This document shows, one piece after another, positions 40,486 through 49,446 of a stretch of 64,000 nt of DNA. A program made the translations under genes and the position numbers. Under the pieces are notes generated by a model that was not told the DNA's origin, did no database searches, and worked only from the letters and a program-made list of their open reading frames with translations. The stretch's first letter is position 1, and every line of letters starts with the position of its first letter. This DNA is from JBOGXA01 sp050694175 (lineage in GTDB: Bacteria; Actinomycetota; CADDZG01; WHSQ01), in the NCBI GenBank assembly GCA_050694175.1, contig JBOGXA010000020.1, forward strand, positions 3,053 through 67,052, read 5' to 3'.

Positions 40486-42703
40486 AGGGAGGATCCAGTC
40501 GAGCGCCGTGGATGCCAAGAGCATCTGCGATCGCATTCGCTATGGCGGGCGGAACACCGATGCAGCCCGCCTCCCCTATCCCCTTGGCCCCTATCGAGCT
40601 GAAGGGGCTGGGGGTCACGGTGTGAGCCAGCTCTGGGCGAGGAACATCGGCGGCCGTCGGTATCAGGTAATCCATCATCGATGCGGTTAGCGGCTGGCCC
40701 GACTCGTCGTAGACGCATCCCTCGAGGAGGGCCTGGCCGAGACCCTGAGCTATCGACCCGACGACCTGATCCTCGGCCGATTCCATATCTATGACCACAC
40801 CACAGTCTTCGACCGCGACCAACCTCTCGACCGTGACTTTGCCGGTCCCTTCATCGATCTCGACACCGGCGACATAGGAGCCGTAGGGAAACGCCTGCCG
40901 AGCGATGCTTTCCGTACTCGCGAACAGCCGCTCCTTGCCGGCGAGCTCGGCCAGACTGATCTTCCGTTCACCCGCGCCTGCCACGCTGAAGTAGCCGCCC
41001 GCGTAGGTCAGATCCGCCGGATCGACCTCGAGTTCATCCGCGGCTCTTGCGCGTGCGATCCCCAAGACTTCCCTTGCCGCATCGTTGGCGGCAGCGCCTC
41101 CGACCTGCATGGTTCGACTCGCGAAGGATCCCGTGCCGGAGGCGACCTGTGATGTATCGCCCTGCTGAAGCGATACCAGAGTCGGATCGAGGTCGAGCGC
41201 GGAGGCAACGATCTCTGCCATCGCCGCCTGATGATTCTGCCCGGTGCTCATCGATCCAGATCTGACTATCACGCGCCCATCCGCCAGCACCTCTACCTCG
41301 CCGAACTCTGTGCTTCCGCTCTGACCACCCGACCGCTCTATGTAGCTGCAGAGCCCGATGCCGAACCGCACTCCTTCTCTCCGATCGTCCTTTCGCCGCT
41401 TCAGAGCTGCGTAGTCGGCCAGCTCCAGCGCTTTTTCGAAGGCGATCAGATAGTCACCGCTGTCGTACAGGGCTCCCGTTGGGGATTCGTAGGGCATCTC
41501 GGCGGAAGGGATGAAGTTGCGCGTCCTTAACTCTGTGGGATCCATGTTGAGCTCGTATGCCAGCTCGTCCATCGCTCTCTCCACGGCATAGGCCGCCTCG
41601 GGGCGGCCCGCGCCCCGGTAGGGAGCGGCCGGGCACGCGTTCGTCACGATGGCCCTGGCCCGGACGCTCATGTAAGGGATCTTGTAGGGACCCGACATGA
41701 CCAGTGACGTGAAGAGAGGAACCATTGCTCCCGTGTGCGGGTACGCACCGACGTCCGCGTCGATCCGGGCGTCCATGGCCAGCAGTTTCCCCTCGCCATC
41801 GGCGGCCAGGCGGATCGTCTGGCTCTGCCCCCGCCCGTGGGTGGAGGCAACGAAACTCTCCCGGCGATCCTCGACCCAGCGCACAGGGCGCTGAAGAAGA
41901 GATGCCAGATGCGCCAGCACTATGTACTCGGGGAAGGTGTGGCTCTTCTGTCCGAAGGCTCCACCCACGTGGGGCACCACGATACGCACCTCGTCCTCTT
42001 CCAACGAGAACGCCGTCACCAAGGCAGCCTTCAACCTGTGCGGGGCTTGGTGGGAACAGAAGACTGTGAGCTTTCTGCCCTCGGGCACAATGGCGATCGC
42101 TCGACTCTCCAGGGGCAGGGGTGACAGGCGCTCGTTGCGGATCTCGACCGTCACGCTCACCGCGGCCCCGCGGAGGACCCGTTCGAGTTCTTCGTCCTCC
42201 ACGCCCACCGTTCTCTCGAACACGACATTCGAGTGAGCGTCGAAGAGACGAACGTCATCGGCAGCAGCCAAGTGGGGGTCCATCACGACCGGTAGGGATT
42301 CGATATCCATGAAGATCGATTCGACCGCGTCCTCGGCCACATAGCGGTCCTCCGCCAAGACCACGGCGACGGGTTCGCCCGCATAGCGAACCTTCTCCCG
42401 AGCGAGAGACTGGCGCTCCATCCCGTCGGGAATCACGTCCACCGGTGGCGCAGGCGTTACCGGCAGGTCTGGGAGATGACTCGCCGCATACGCGCCGGTG
42501 ACGCCTACGAGCCGCCGAGCCTTGCCCACGTCCACCTGCTGCACCGAGCCGTGCGCCTCCCAGCTCCGAGCGAACGCCGCCTCCAGACAACCCTCGATTC
42601 GAAGGTCGGAAACGTAGGCCGTACCACCCGCCAGCAGCTCGTCCATGGATGCCCGCTCGAAGCTGTCGCCGGCCAGGATGTCTCGGATCGAAGTTGAAGC
42701 CAC
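40439..42703 (-). CDS. Xanthine dehydrogenase-family molybdopterin-binding large subunit C
   Basis: This is a 754-residue protein with a GTG start; GGAGG lies just upstream, and the start overlaps the preceding stop by 1 bp. Landmarks are GGAFGQKSHTFPEY, CPAAPYRGAGRPEA and the catalytic Glu711 in KGIGEAGCIG. PYRGAGR resembles the AYRGAGR form II CoxL signature, a group whose real substrates are mostly unknown. It is the last gene of an eight-gene run that starts with subunit D and includes cupins, nitrilase and an LVIVD protein. No 2Fe-2S or FAD gene is in that run. Confidence 0.9.
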   Translation of the reverse strand: MASTSIRDILAGDSFERASMDELLAGGTAYVSDLRIEGCLEAAFARSWEAHGSVQQVDVGKARRLVGVTGAYAASHLPDLPVTPAPPVDVIPDGMERQSLAREKVRYAGEPVAVVLAEDRYVAEDAVESIFMDIESLPVVMDPHLAAADDVRLFDAHSNVVFERTVGVEDEELERVLRGAAVSVTVEIRNERLSPLPLESRAIAIVPEGRKLTVFCSHQAPHRLKAALVTAFSLEEDEVRIVVPHVGGAFGQKSHTFPEYIVLAHLASLLQRPVRWVEDRRESFVASTHGRGQSQTIRLAADGEGKLLAMDARIDADVGAYPHTGAMVPLFTSLVMSGPYKIPYMSVRARAIVTNACPAAPYRGAGRPEAAYAVERAMDELAYELNMDPTELRTRNFIPSAEMPYESPTGALYDSGDYLIAFEKALELADYAALKRRKDDRREGVRFGIGLCSYIERSGGQSGSTEFGEVEVLADGRVIVRSGSMSTGQNHQAAMAEIVASALDLDPTLVSLQQGDTSQVASGTGSFASRTMQVGGAAANDAAREVLGIARARAADELEVDPADLTYAGGYFSVAGAGERKISLAELAGKERLFASTESIARQAFPYGSYVAGVEIDEGTGKVTVERLVAVEDCGVVIDMESAEDQVVGSIAQGLGQALLEGCVYDESGQPLTASMMDYLIPTAADVPRPELAHTVTPSPFSSIGAKGIGEAGCIGVPPAIANAIADALGIHGARLDPPFTPESVWRMMSGSRS

Positions 42704-44001
42704 TACACCTCCGGATCCAATACGAACAATCCGTGGTTCTTATCCGTGCAATAGATATGTCCTCTGCTGTCCACCAGCACATCTTCGAATTGCGTTGCGG
42801 GTTGCGTGGGGAGCGGGCCGAAACGGGCACGAGGCGCGGCGGGCACGAAGAACGCTGCCTCGACAGGGTTGAGAGGATCCGAGATGTCGAAGAGCCTGAG
42901 CCCTGCGTTGAAATATGTCATGAACACGAGGCTGTCGTTTTGGAATAGGTGAGCTTGTTGCTGATGGTGGTGCTGGTTGTGAGGACCGAACCGTCCGCCT
43001 CTGTCGTGGTACGAGGTTGTTCCCACGGCGGGACGCGGTGTCGGGAGAACAGAGATCACTCTCGGCTTCCTCTCATTTGAGATATCGGCCACGAGCGCGT
43101 AGTTCCACTCACCGGCGCGGCCCTCGTCGATGGCCTCTCCATTGATGACGAGCAACTCACGATCGCGGTAAGGGATGGCCGAATGACACCCGATCCTGCT
43201 CCCCAGATCGCCGAGCGAGATGCGGGACACCATTTCCGGTGAACGGGGATCTCCTACATCCAGGATGACGGCTCCCACTTTTCCGTAGCTGACATAGGCA
43301 CGGTCGTCGACGACGTAGGCCGGGCCGTGCATGTACGAATCGAGAACGTCCGCGTCCGGCGCGGGGGCCACCTGGGAGGGCCATGCCCACCTCCCGATCT
43401 CGGTGGGAGCCGAGGCATCGCCCAGATCCACGATGGTCAGCAACCTGCCTTCGACCCCTTCGGCGGCCGCGGCCATGTAGGCAAGGTCGCCACCCGCGTA
43501 GTAGTTGCGGTGGGTTCCCGCACTCCCGGTTCGGTACGTCCCCGCCGGTCGCGGGTTCACCGGATCCTCCAGGTCCCAGATCAGACATCCCTCCGGGGCA
43601 TCGACCGTCGCCTCTACGCCCCAGCCTGGAGGCGGATGTTCCAGGGCGGTCAGCATCCGTTGGTCGGCGACTTGGATCTGCAGGGTCCACACGCCGGACG
43701 GACCCGGTATGAAAGTCTCGAGGCTCGGGGCGCGCGGATCGGTGACGTCTACAATGGACCACCCCCTGTCCCAGAGGTGGGCGAGGAACAGCAACCATCG
43801 TTCGCCGTCTCGATGAAGGGCCAGCTTGAACCCGGGGCGGCCGTCCAGGCAGTGATAGCCGACCATTTCCAGCCCGCGCGCTTCCGCCACATCCGGCGGT
43901 TCACATGTTGGCCCGTGCCTGTGCCGCTGCTCCTTCACTTCTCGAAGCATCCTCTTCATTCCCGCATTGAGCGAGCCCGGTCCCGTTGCCACCCGTGCCG
44001 T
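42703..44001 (-). CDS. LVIVD-repeat beta-propeller protein, second copy
   Basis: The start is placed at the ATG at 44001, 7 bases after the nitrilase stop; the longer frame would overlap that gene. It has about 432 residues with repeats IVDVTDPRAPS, IWDLEDPVNPR, IVDLGDASAPT, ILDVGDPRSPE, VADISNERKPR and LFDISDPLNPV. The segment DRGGRFGPHNQHHHQQQ matches DRGGRFGPHNLHENR of the first LVIVD protein, and a Gln/His patch replaces its tail. There is no signal peptide. Its position between nitrilase and Mo-hydroxylase C suggests a role tied to the pathway. Confidence 0.8.
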   Translation of the reverse strand, partial: TARVATGPGSLNAGMKRMLREVKEQRHRHGPTCEPPDVAEARGLEMVGYHCLDGRPGFKLALHRDGERWLLFLAHLWDRGWSIVDVTDPRAPSLETFIPGPSGVWTLQIQVADQRMLTALEHPPPGWGVEATVDAPEGCLIWDLEDPVNPRPAGTYRTGSAGTHRNYYAGGDLAYMAAAAEGVEGRLLTIVDLGDASAPTEIGRWAWPSQVAPAPDADVLDSYMHGPAYVVDDRAYVSYGKVGAVILDVGDPRSPEMVSRISLGDLGSRIGCHSAIPYRDRELLVINGEAIDEGRAGEWNYALVADISNERKPRVISVLPTPRPAVGTTSYHDRGGRFGPHNQHHHQQQAHLFQNDSLVFMTYFNAGLRLFDISDPLNPVEAAFFVPAAPRARFGPLPTQPATQFEDVLVDSRGHIYCTDKNHGLFVLDPEV

Positions 44002-44008
44002 CATGACA

Positions 44009-44851
44009 TCAGAGCTCGTCGCCCTCGACGACCAGCCCGTACACGTCTCTACGCCGGTCCTCGCGTGGTGCGATCTGCTCTCCCCGGCGCTGGGCTCGGT
44101 GAACCTCCTCCAGATCAACCCTCGTGACCGTCACCCGCCCCTCCGCTGTGGGAAGGGGGCCTTCGAGGATCGCACCACGCGGCGAGGCCACGATGGATGA
44201 ACCCAGGAATGTTCGGTTCCCCATAGTCCCGGCCTGAGAGGCGCAGGCGACGAAGACCTGGTCGAGGTTTGCCTGCACGGCGGCGACGTGTGCCTGCGGG
44301 GCCATCCCCCGTTCGTCCCAAGCGTCACGGTCGAAACCGGGCAGCCAGGCCGTCGGCACGCACACGAGATCCGCTCCCTGCAAGGACAAGATGCGAAGGA
44401 CCTCCACGAAGCGGAGGTCGTAACAGATGCACACGCCGACCGTCCCCCACGGCAAGGCAAGGACACTCAGCCCCCGGTCGCCCGGCACGAACACGCCGTT
44501 CTCGTCCTCGAAGAGGTGCAGCTTGCGATAGTGAAGCAGGACCCCATCGCCCCCGACGACGACGGCCGAGTTGTATCTCTGCGACCCGTCCCTCTCCGCG
44601 AAGCCACCGCAGATGAAGCCATCGTGCTCGTGGGCCAGCCGTGCCCAGTCACGTACCGTCGGTCCGTCCACAGTCTCGGTCCCTGCTTCGAGAAGTTCGG
44701 GGTCCGTTGTGTAACCAGGGACGCAGAGTTCGGGGAGGACGACGATGTTCGCCCCGCGCTCGAACGCCTCGGTCGCACCTTCCAACGAAGCGGAACGACT
44801 GCGATCCGGATGGCGCGGATCGGTCAGCAGCTGGACCAAGCCGACGCCCAC
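44009..44851 (-). CDS. Nitrilase-superfamily carbon-nitrogen hydrolase
   Basis: This is a 280-residue protein; the GTG at 44851 comes right after the cupin stop, within GAGTGAGGTG. The catalytic Glu41 (LPELCVPG), Lys110 (YRKLHLF) and Cys143 (ICYDLRF) are all present in order. The superfamily hydrolyses nitriles, amides and carbamoyl compounds. An amidase role such as omega-amidase or N-carbamoyl amidohydrolase fits the surrounding amidases better than a nitrilase sensu stricto. Confidence 0.9.
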   Translation of the reverse strand: MGVGLVQLLTDPRHPDRSRSASLEGATEAFERGANIVVLPELCVPGYTTDPELLEAGTETVDGPTVRDWARLAHEHDGFICGGFAERDGSQRYNSAVVVGGDGVLLHYRKLHLFEDENGVFVPGDRGLSVLALPWGTVGVCICYDLRFVEVLRILSLQGADLVCVPTAWLPGFDRDAWDERGMAPQAHVAAVQANLDQVFVACASQAGTMGNRTFLGSSIVASPRGAILEGPLPTAEGRVTVTRVDLEEVHRAQRRGEQIAPREDRRRDVYGLVVEGDEL

Positions 44852-44852
44852 C

Positions 44853-45242
44853 TCACTCGACAATCGGGACCTCGATCCCCATCTTTTTGAGCATGTCGAC
44901 ATCGGTCGGCGACGGTCCACCGATGCTTTCGATACGACTTCCTCTGTCCGCTCTCACCGCGTGCATCAATCCGACCGGAACGTGCACGACGTCTCCTTCA
45001 TGGATCTCCAGGATGATGCCGTTCGTGATGTCCTCCACAGACCCTTCGCCGCTGAGTATGAAGATCGTGTCTTCGGAAGCGGGATGCATATGGGGGACGT
45101 TGCTCTCCCCCGGCTCCAGGACCACGTAATTCATGTTTGCCGTCGCCGATCCAACTCCCGGCCAGACTATGAGTCGAGCATCACGGGAGATCATCGGCAT
45201 CATCCGATCCGGTTGATCCCGATGGAAGATATGGATCGCCAC
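44853..45242 (-). CDS. Cupin-domain protein 1 of 3
   Basis: This is a 129-residue single-barrel cupin. Metal-site text is VPHMHPASED with TIFILSGEG, and the closing histidine is in VPVGLMHAV. It ends with SIGGPSPTDVDML, a tail also seen in cupin 3. It is abutted by cupin 2 and the nitrilase with no spacer. It could be an enzyme (small dioxygenase or isomerase) or a ligand-binding protein. Confidence 0.8.
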   Translation of the reverse strand: MAIHIFHRDQPDRMMPMISRDARLIVWPGVGSATANMNYVVLEPGESNVPHMHPASEDTIFILSGEGSVEDITNGIILEIHEGDVVHVPVGLMHAVRADRGSRIESIGGPSPTDVDMLKKMGIEVPIVE

Positions 45243-45596
45243 TCAGTCCACCTCCAGCATCTCGACGGCCTCCGGTCCCGACCGGCGGGGTGTGACCACG
45301 CTGATCACTTGAGCTCCATGCGGACCGGCCTCCGCGCGGTGCGGCAGACCGCGGGGGATGATGATGACTCCATCGGCCCGGAGTGGGTATCGCTCGTTCT
45401 CAACAACGAAGGTCAGTTCTCCCTCGACGACGTAAGTCACCTGTTCTTGATCGTGCCGGTGGTGAGGGAAGCGACCTCCAGGCTCGAAGGCGTACCGCGT
45501 CACCGTGACGCCCATTCCGTCGGCAACGAACCTGCGAAGGCGATCGTCGACACGTTCCCACGGCTGCTCATCGAAGCTGAAGGATCGAACGCTCAC
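45243..45596 (-). CDS. Cupin-domain protein 2 of 3
   Basis: The GTG at 45596 overlaps the stop of cupin 3 by 4 bp (GTGA) and gives 117 residues. It has the clearest full metal set: FPHHRHDQEQVTYV (two His and Glu) and IPRGLPHRAE (His). This favours a metal-dependent catalytic role for this member of the trio. Confidence 0.8.
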   Translation of the reverse strand: MSVRSFSFDEQPWERVDDRLRRFVADGMGVTVTRYAFEPGGRFPHHRHDQEQVTYVVEGELTFVVENERYPLRADGVIIIPRGLPHRAEAGPHGAQVISVVTPRRSGPEAVEMLEVD

Positions 45597-45964
45597 GCCC
45601 GGGTCCCATCGTAGAGAGCCGGATCCGGAGGGCACGGACCACCGATGAGCTCGACAGATTCATTCCCCGCCTCGAAGACGTAGGGAGTGTCCGGCTCGAC
45701 GAAGACCATGGCTCCTTCCCTCGCCTTCCGCTCGGTGGACCCGTCGATGACCGTTACCGTTCCCCGGGCGACGTAGTACACGGCCTCGGAGGCATGCTTC
45801 AGACGCTTGGTGCTCGCTCCCGAATCGAGCCAAATCCGGTGAAGGGATCGATGTCTCGCCCCGTTTCCGGGCCAGACGATGGCGAACGCCTCGCCGGGAC
45901 CATCCACGATGGGCAGTGAAGGAAAACTTGCCCCTGAAGAGATAACACTGAGTTTTTCGGTCAC
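45593..45964 (-). CDS. Cupin-domain protein 3 of 3
   Basis: This is a 123-residue cupin. The barrel (HRIWLDSGAS, YYVARGTVTVIDG, FVEPDTPYVFEAG) lacks most of the usual histidines: only KHASEAV resembles the first motif and PDTPYVF has no His. It ends in ELIGGPCPPDPALY, like cupin 1. It overlaps the amidohydrolase stop by 4 bp. It may be structural or bind ligand without metal. Confidence 0.75.
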   Translation of the reverse strand: MTEKLSVISSGASFPSLPIVDGPGEAFAIVWPGNGARHRSLHRIWLDSGASTKRLKHASEAVYYVARGTVTVIDGSTERKAREGAMVFVEPDTPYVFEAGNESVELIGGPCPPDPALYDGTRA

Positions 45965-47001
45965 GTCGAGTTCTCCATATCACTCGTCGGAGCATGTGCA
46001 AGCCCTGCGGAGGCGCCGGCGGGATCACGGCCCAGCAAGCGAAGCGGCGAACCCTCGCAGATCTCTTCGTCGCAACCCACCAGGCCGGCCCTCTTACAAG
46101 CCTCGTGTACGTGCGCGGATGCGCCCGTCAGGCGCATCGGGAAGGGAGCATCCGTACCCAGGCAGATACGCTTCACTCCCACTCTTCGGATCGCGAACGC
46201 CAGCGCGTCGACGTCGTGGACGACGCAGTCATAGAAGAACGGCTCGAGAACCTCAACAGGCACCGCAACGCCTTTGTCGATCTCGGGCGATGACGCCGCA
46301 GCCTGCCAGACACGGCCGGCCAGGAAAGGAAGCGCTCCCCCGCAGTGGGCCAAGAGCAGACGCAAACGCGGCCAGCGATCGAACGATCCCGCGAGAAAGA
46401 GCCTTACCGCCGCGAGAGTCGTTTCGAAAGGATTACCGCACACGTTCCAGAGGAACCGATCGCGCATCCTATCGGCGGCCATGACGGGACCCGGATGAAC
46501 GAATAGAGGGACGTCCAGCTCGGTAGCCGCCTCGAACAGCGGCTCGAGTCCGGCGACATCGAGATCTCGCCCCCTGATCTGCGTCGGCAAGGTTGCGCCC
46601 ACGAACCCCAACGAATTCACGCACCGCTCCAGTTCGGACGCCGCGTCCTCACCGGAGGACAGCGGCAGCGCGGCGAAGGCACGATATGCGGACCTGTCCT
46701 CGATATCGGCTGCAACGCAATCGTTGAGCACACCTACCCATGCCCGGCTGTGTTCGGAACCCAGGTCGTCGGGCATCAGATCGAGCCACGGTGAGAGGAC
46801 CTGCAGGGAGATCCCCTCCGAAGCGATCCACTCGTCTCGGGCTTTGAGGTCGAGAAGAGGGGGCGGAAGCCGGCGCGTGGGACCGGAGGGCAACTCGAAG
46901 CTGCCGTCGGTCTCCCTATAGATCGGGCCGAGCGACGATCCGGCCCGCTTCACCTCTTCGATCACGGATGGAGAGACGTAATGGGCGTGGAGGTCGATCA
47001 C
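45961..47001 (-). CDS. Amidohydrolase_2-family decarboxylase-like protein (ACMSD type)
   Basis: This is a 346-residue protein from the GTG at 47001, which overlaps the stop of large subunit D by 4 bp, with GAGGAGG upstream. The metal site begins at once with His5-x-His7 (IDLHAHYV). Further ligands are in FVHPGPV and LLLAHCGG, and the Asp is in LGTDAPFPM. This is the aminocarboxymuconate-semialdehyde decarboxylase / gamma-resorcylate decarboxylase pattern, so loss of CO2 from an aromatic or muconate-like acid is likely, although some relatives hydrolyse lactones. Confidence 0.88.
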   Translation of the reverse strand: MIDLHAHYVSPSVIEEVKRAGSSLGPIYRETDGSFELPSGPTRRLPPPLLDLKARDEWIASEGISLQVLSPWLDLMPDDLGSEHSRAWVGVLNDCVAADIEDRSAYRAFAALPLSSGEDAASELERCVNSLGFVGATLPTQIRGRDLDVAGLEPLFEAATELDVPLFVHPGPVMAADRMRDRFLWNVCGNPFETTLAAVRLFLAGSFDRWPRLRLLLAHCGGALPFLAGRVWQAAASSPEIDKGVAVPVEVLEPFFYDCVVHDVDALAFAIRRVGVKRICLGTDAPFPMRLTGASAHVHEACKRAGLVGCDEEICEGSPLRLLGRDPAGASAGLAHAPTSDMENST

Positions 47002-49268
47002 CGAGACGCCTCCTCGACCAGGGTGGATGGCAGGATCGGAAGTTCGCATACCGTCCCGGGCCGGCCCAGTGCGTTGTCGACGGCCGACGCGATCGCCGCG
47101 CCTACCCCCGTAACCCCACCTTCGCCGACGCCCTTTACTCCAAGAGGATTGGTAGCGGTGGGCGCATCCTCGGTCACCACGGCAACCATCTCGGGGGCCT
47201 CGGCCGCGGTGGGCATCAGATAGTCCATGAACGAGGTTGCCAGCGGGTTCCCTTCGTCGTCGTAGACGAACTGCTCGAAGAGAGCCCCCGCCAGTCCCTG
47301 CATCGCTCCCCCATGCAACTGCCCTTCGACCAGCATCGGATTCACGGCTCGCCCAACGTCGAAGCCGAGGATCAACCTCTCCACGTCGCAAGCGCCCGTC
47401 TCTCGATCGACCTTGACGACCGCGGCGTGCGCCCCGTAGGGATGGGTGACTGTCTTCACCTCGAAGAACCGAGAAGCCGAGAGGGACGGCGCGCCTTCAG
47501 ATCCTTCGTCGCGAGCCTTGGCGATCTCTTCGAGCGTCACCCGTCTGTCCGGGGCACCGGCGAGCTCGAAACCTCCATCGTGCGCGACGACATCGTCGAC
47601 GCTCGCCTCCAGCCACTCGGCGGCGTACCGCTTCGCGTCGTCGACAACGGTTACCGCCGCCTGATATACGGCGGCCCCGGCAGTGGCGGTCGACCTGCTT
47701 GCGTAGGTTCCGGTGCCCCGTTCCACGCAGTCGGTGTCGAGAAGTGCGACCCGAATGCGGTCCAGGGGGACGTCGAACGTCTCGGCGACTATCTGGGACA
47801 GCACGGTGCATAGCCCCTGGCCCACGGAGGAACATCCGGACCGGACCACAATCGTTCCGTCTCCTTCGACATCGACGCTCCCCAGCTCCCCGGGACCGAC
47901 GCCGGACTTCTCGAGGAAAAGGCCGACGCCGAAGCCGACGCTTTCACCTCTTTGTTGCCTGGCCCGGATCGCCGCCGGGTCGAGCGTGCGGATAACGCGG
48001 TCGAGTAGACGCGGGAAGTCCCCCTCGTTCAGCTGCACGGTCTCAATCCCGCCGCCAAGATCCCGCACGTAAGGGATCCGGTCTTTGGAAAGAACGTTCC
48101 TCTTTCTCACGTCGATCGGATCAAGACCGATGCGATCGGCGAACATGTCGAGTAGTCGCTCGCGCACGAAGCAGGACTCATACCGGCCCGGAGCTCTGTA
48201 GGTTCCCGTCGGCGTCTTGTTCGTCACGACGCAGTGAGCGAGCCCCTCGTAGTGCTCGATGTCGTATGGACCCGGAAGCATCGTTACGGTCAACTCCGGC
48301 ACGCGCACCCCATGGGTTCTGACGTAGGCACCGAGGTCGACCCAGAATTCCGATCTGATCCCCAGCACGCGCCCGTCCCTGGTTCCGGCGATCGCGGCCC
48401 TGTGGCTTTGTTGTCGGGAGTGGTTCGTCGCGATCAGATGTTCTCTACGGTCCTCGATCCACCGAACGGGTCGTTCGAGGGTCAGCGCCGCCCACGCTAC
48501 GAGTACGTCCTCGGGATAGATCTCCCCTCGAACACCGAACCCGCCGCCCACGGATGCCTCCAGCATCCTTATCCGCTCGGGTGAGATCCCCAGGAGTCTG
48601 GCGAGCTCCCTCCTGTTCCAGTGTGGAACCTTTGTTGCAGCGTTGACGACTATGCAACGCCTGTTTTCATCGAAGGAGACCATCGCCCCGCGCGTCTCCA
48701 TCGGGACGCCGCTGTGACGGCCGACGCGTAGCGCACACTCGACCACCACTTCGGCGTCGGCGAACGCCGAGCCCGGATCGCCCAAGCGCGCCTCCAGGGT
48801 TGTAACGACGTTTCCCTGCTGGAACAGAGGCTCCAAGGCCTGCGTCTGTAGAGGGTCGGAGACGACGGGCAGGAGCTCTATGTCCGCGAACACCAGCTCC
48901 TCCGCATCCTCGGCTGCGTAGGGATCCTCCGCTATCACGAGGGCGAGGGGTTCGCCGACGTAGCGGACACGGTCCTCCGCCAGGATCGGTTGCTGGAACG
49001 GGATCACCTCCTCTCGAGGAGAGACCCTCGTTCCGATGCGGGGGACGGAACCGAGCTCGGCAATCAGATCCTGGGCCGTCCACACCGCCACCACCCCCGC
49101 CCGACGCCGAGCCTCGTTCACGTCAACCCCGATCAACCGCCCATGCGCATACGACGATCGGACAACGCGAGCGTGCAGCTGGCCGGGAGCAGTGAGGTCG
49201 GCGACGTAGTCGGCCCGCCCGGTGATCAAATCGGCGTCCTCCACGCGCGTCACCGAGGCGCCTATCAT
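46998..49268 (-). CDS. Xanthine dehydrogenase-family molybdopterin-binding large subunit D
   Basis: This is a 756-residue protein. It starts IGASVTRVEDADLITGRADY and carries GGGFGVRGEIYPED, TPTGTYRAPGRYES and the catalytic Glu716 in KGVGEGGVTG. It parallels large subunit A along its length, so A and D are recent paralogues with related substrates. It heads the eight-gene run. It is divergent from the FAD and second 2Fe-2S genes (starts 178 bp apart), with which it would complete a standard three-part enzyme. Confidence 0.9.
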   Translation of the reverse strand: MIGASVTRVEDADLITGRADYVADLTAPGQLHARVVRSSYAHGRLIGVDVNEARRRAGVVAVWTAQDLIAELGSVPRIGTRVSPREEVIPFQQPILAEDRVRYVGEPLALVIAEDPYAAEDAEELVFADIELLPVVSDPLQTQALEPLFQQGNVVTTLEARLGDPGSAFADAEVVVECALRVGRHSGVPMETRGAMVSFDENRRCIVVNAATKVPHWNRRELARLLGISPERIRMLEASVGGGFGVRGEIYPEDVLVAWAALTLERPVRWIEDRREHLIATNHSRQQSHRAAIAGTRDGRVLGIRSEFWVDLGAYVRTHGVRVPELTVTMLPGPYDIEHYEGLAHCVVTNKTPTGTYRAPGRYESCFVRERLLDMFADRIGLDPIDVRKRNVLSKDRIPYVRDLGGGIETVQLNEGDFPRLLDRVIRTLDPAAIRARQQRGESVGFGVGLFLEKSGVGPGELGSVDVEGDGTIVVRSGCSSVGQGLCTVLSQIVAETFDVPLDRIRVALLDTDCVERGTGTYASRSTATAGAAVYQAAVTVVDDAKRYAAEWLEASVDDVVAHDGGFELAGAPDRRVTLEEIAKARDEGSEGAPSLSASRFFEVKTVTHPYGAHAAVVKVDRETGACDVERLILGFDVGRAVNPMLVEGQLHGGAMQGLAGALFEQFVYDDEGNPLATSFMDYLMPTAAEAPEMVAVVTEDAPTATNPLGVKGVGEGGVTGVGAAIASAVDNALGRPGTVCELPILPSTLVEEASR

Positions 49269-49417
49269 CGGGCATCCCCCCGCCGGATCGGGGGCCCCGC
49301 CGCCAGTGCCCCCCAGCGACAGGAAACAGCGCCCCGCTCGTTGAGGGAGGCAGGCGGAACCGCATTCATGCTTCTTCGAAGACCCTTTCGCCTCTTATTA
49401 AGGACGGTGAATCGTAG

Positions 49418-49432
49418 TTGACTATCATTGAA
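49418..49432. promoter_or_regulatory. Candidate operator TTGA-N7-TGAA (site 4)
   Basis: TTGACTATCATTGAA lies 14 bp before the FAD-subunit start and 149 bp from subunit D's start. It keeps the 7-base spacing and the ACTAT/ATAGT-like centre and contains TATCAT, a possible -10 element. A regulator bound here would cover the promoter or the ribosome-binding site. Confidence 0.45.
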
Positions 49433-49446
49433 CGAACGAGCGTAGA

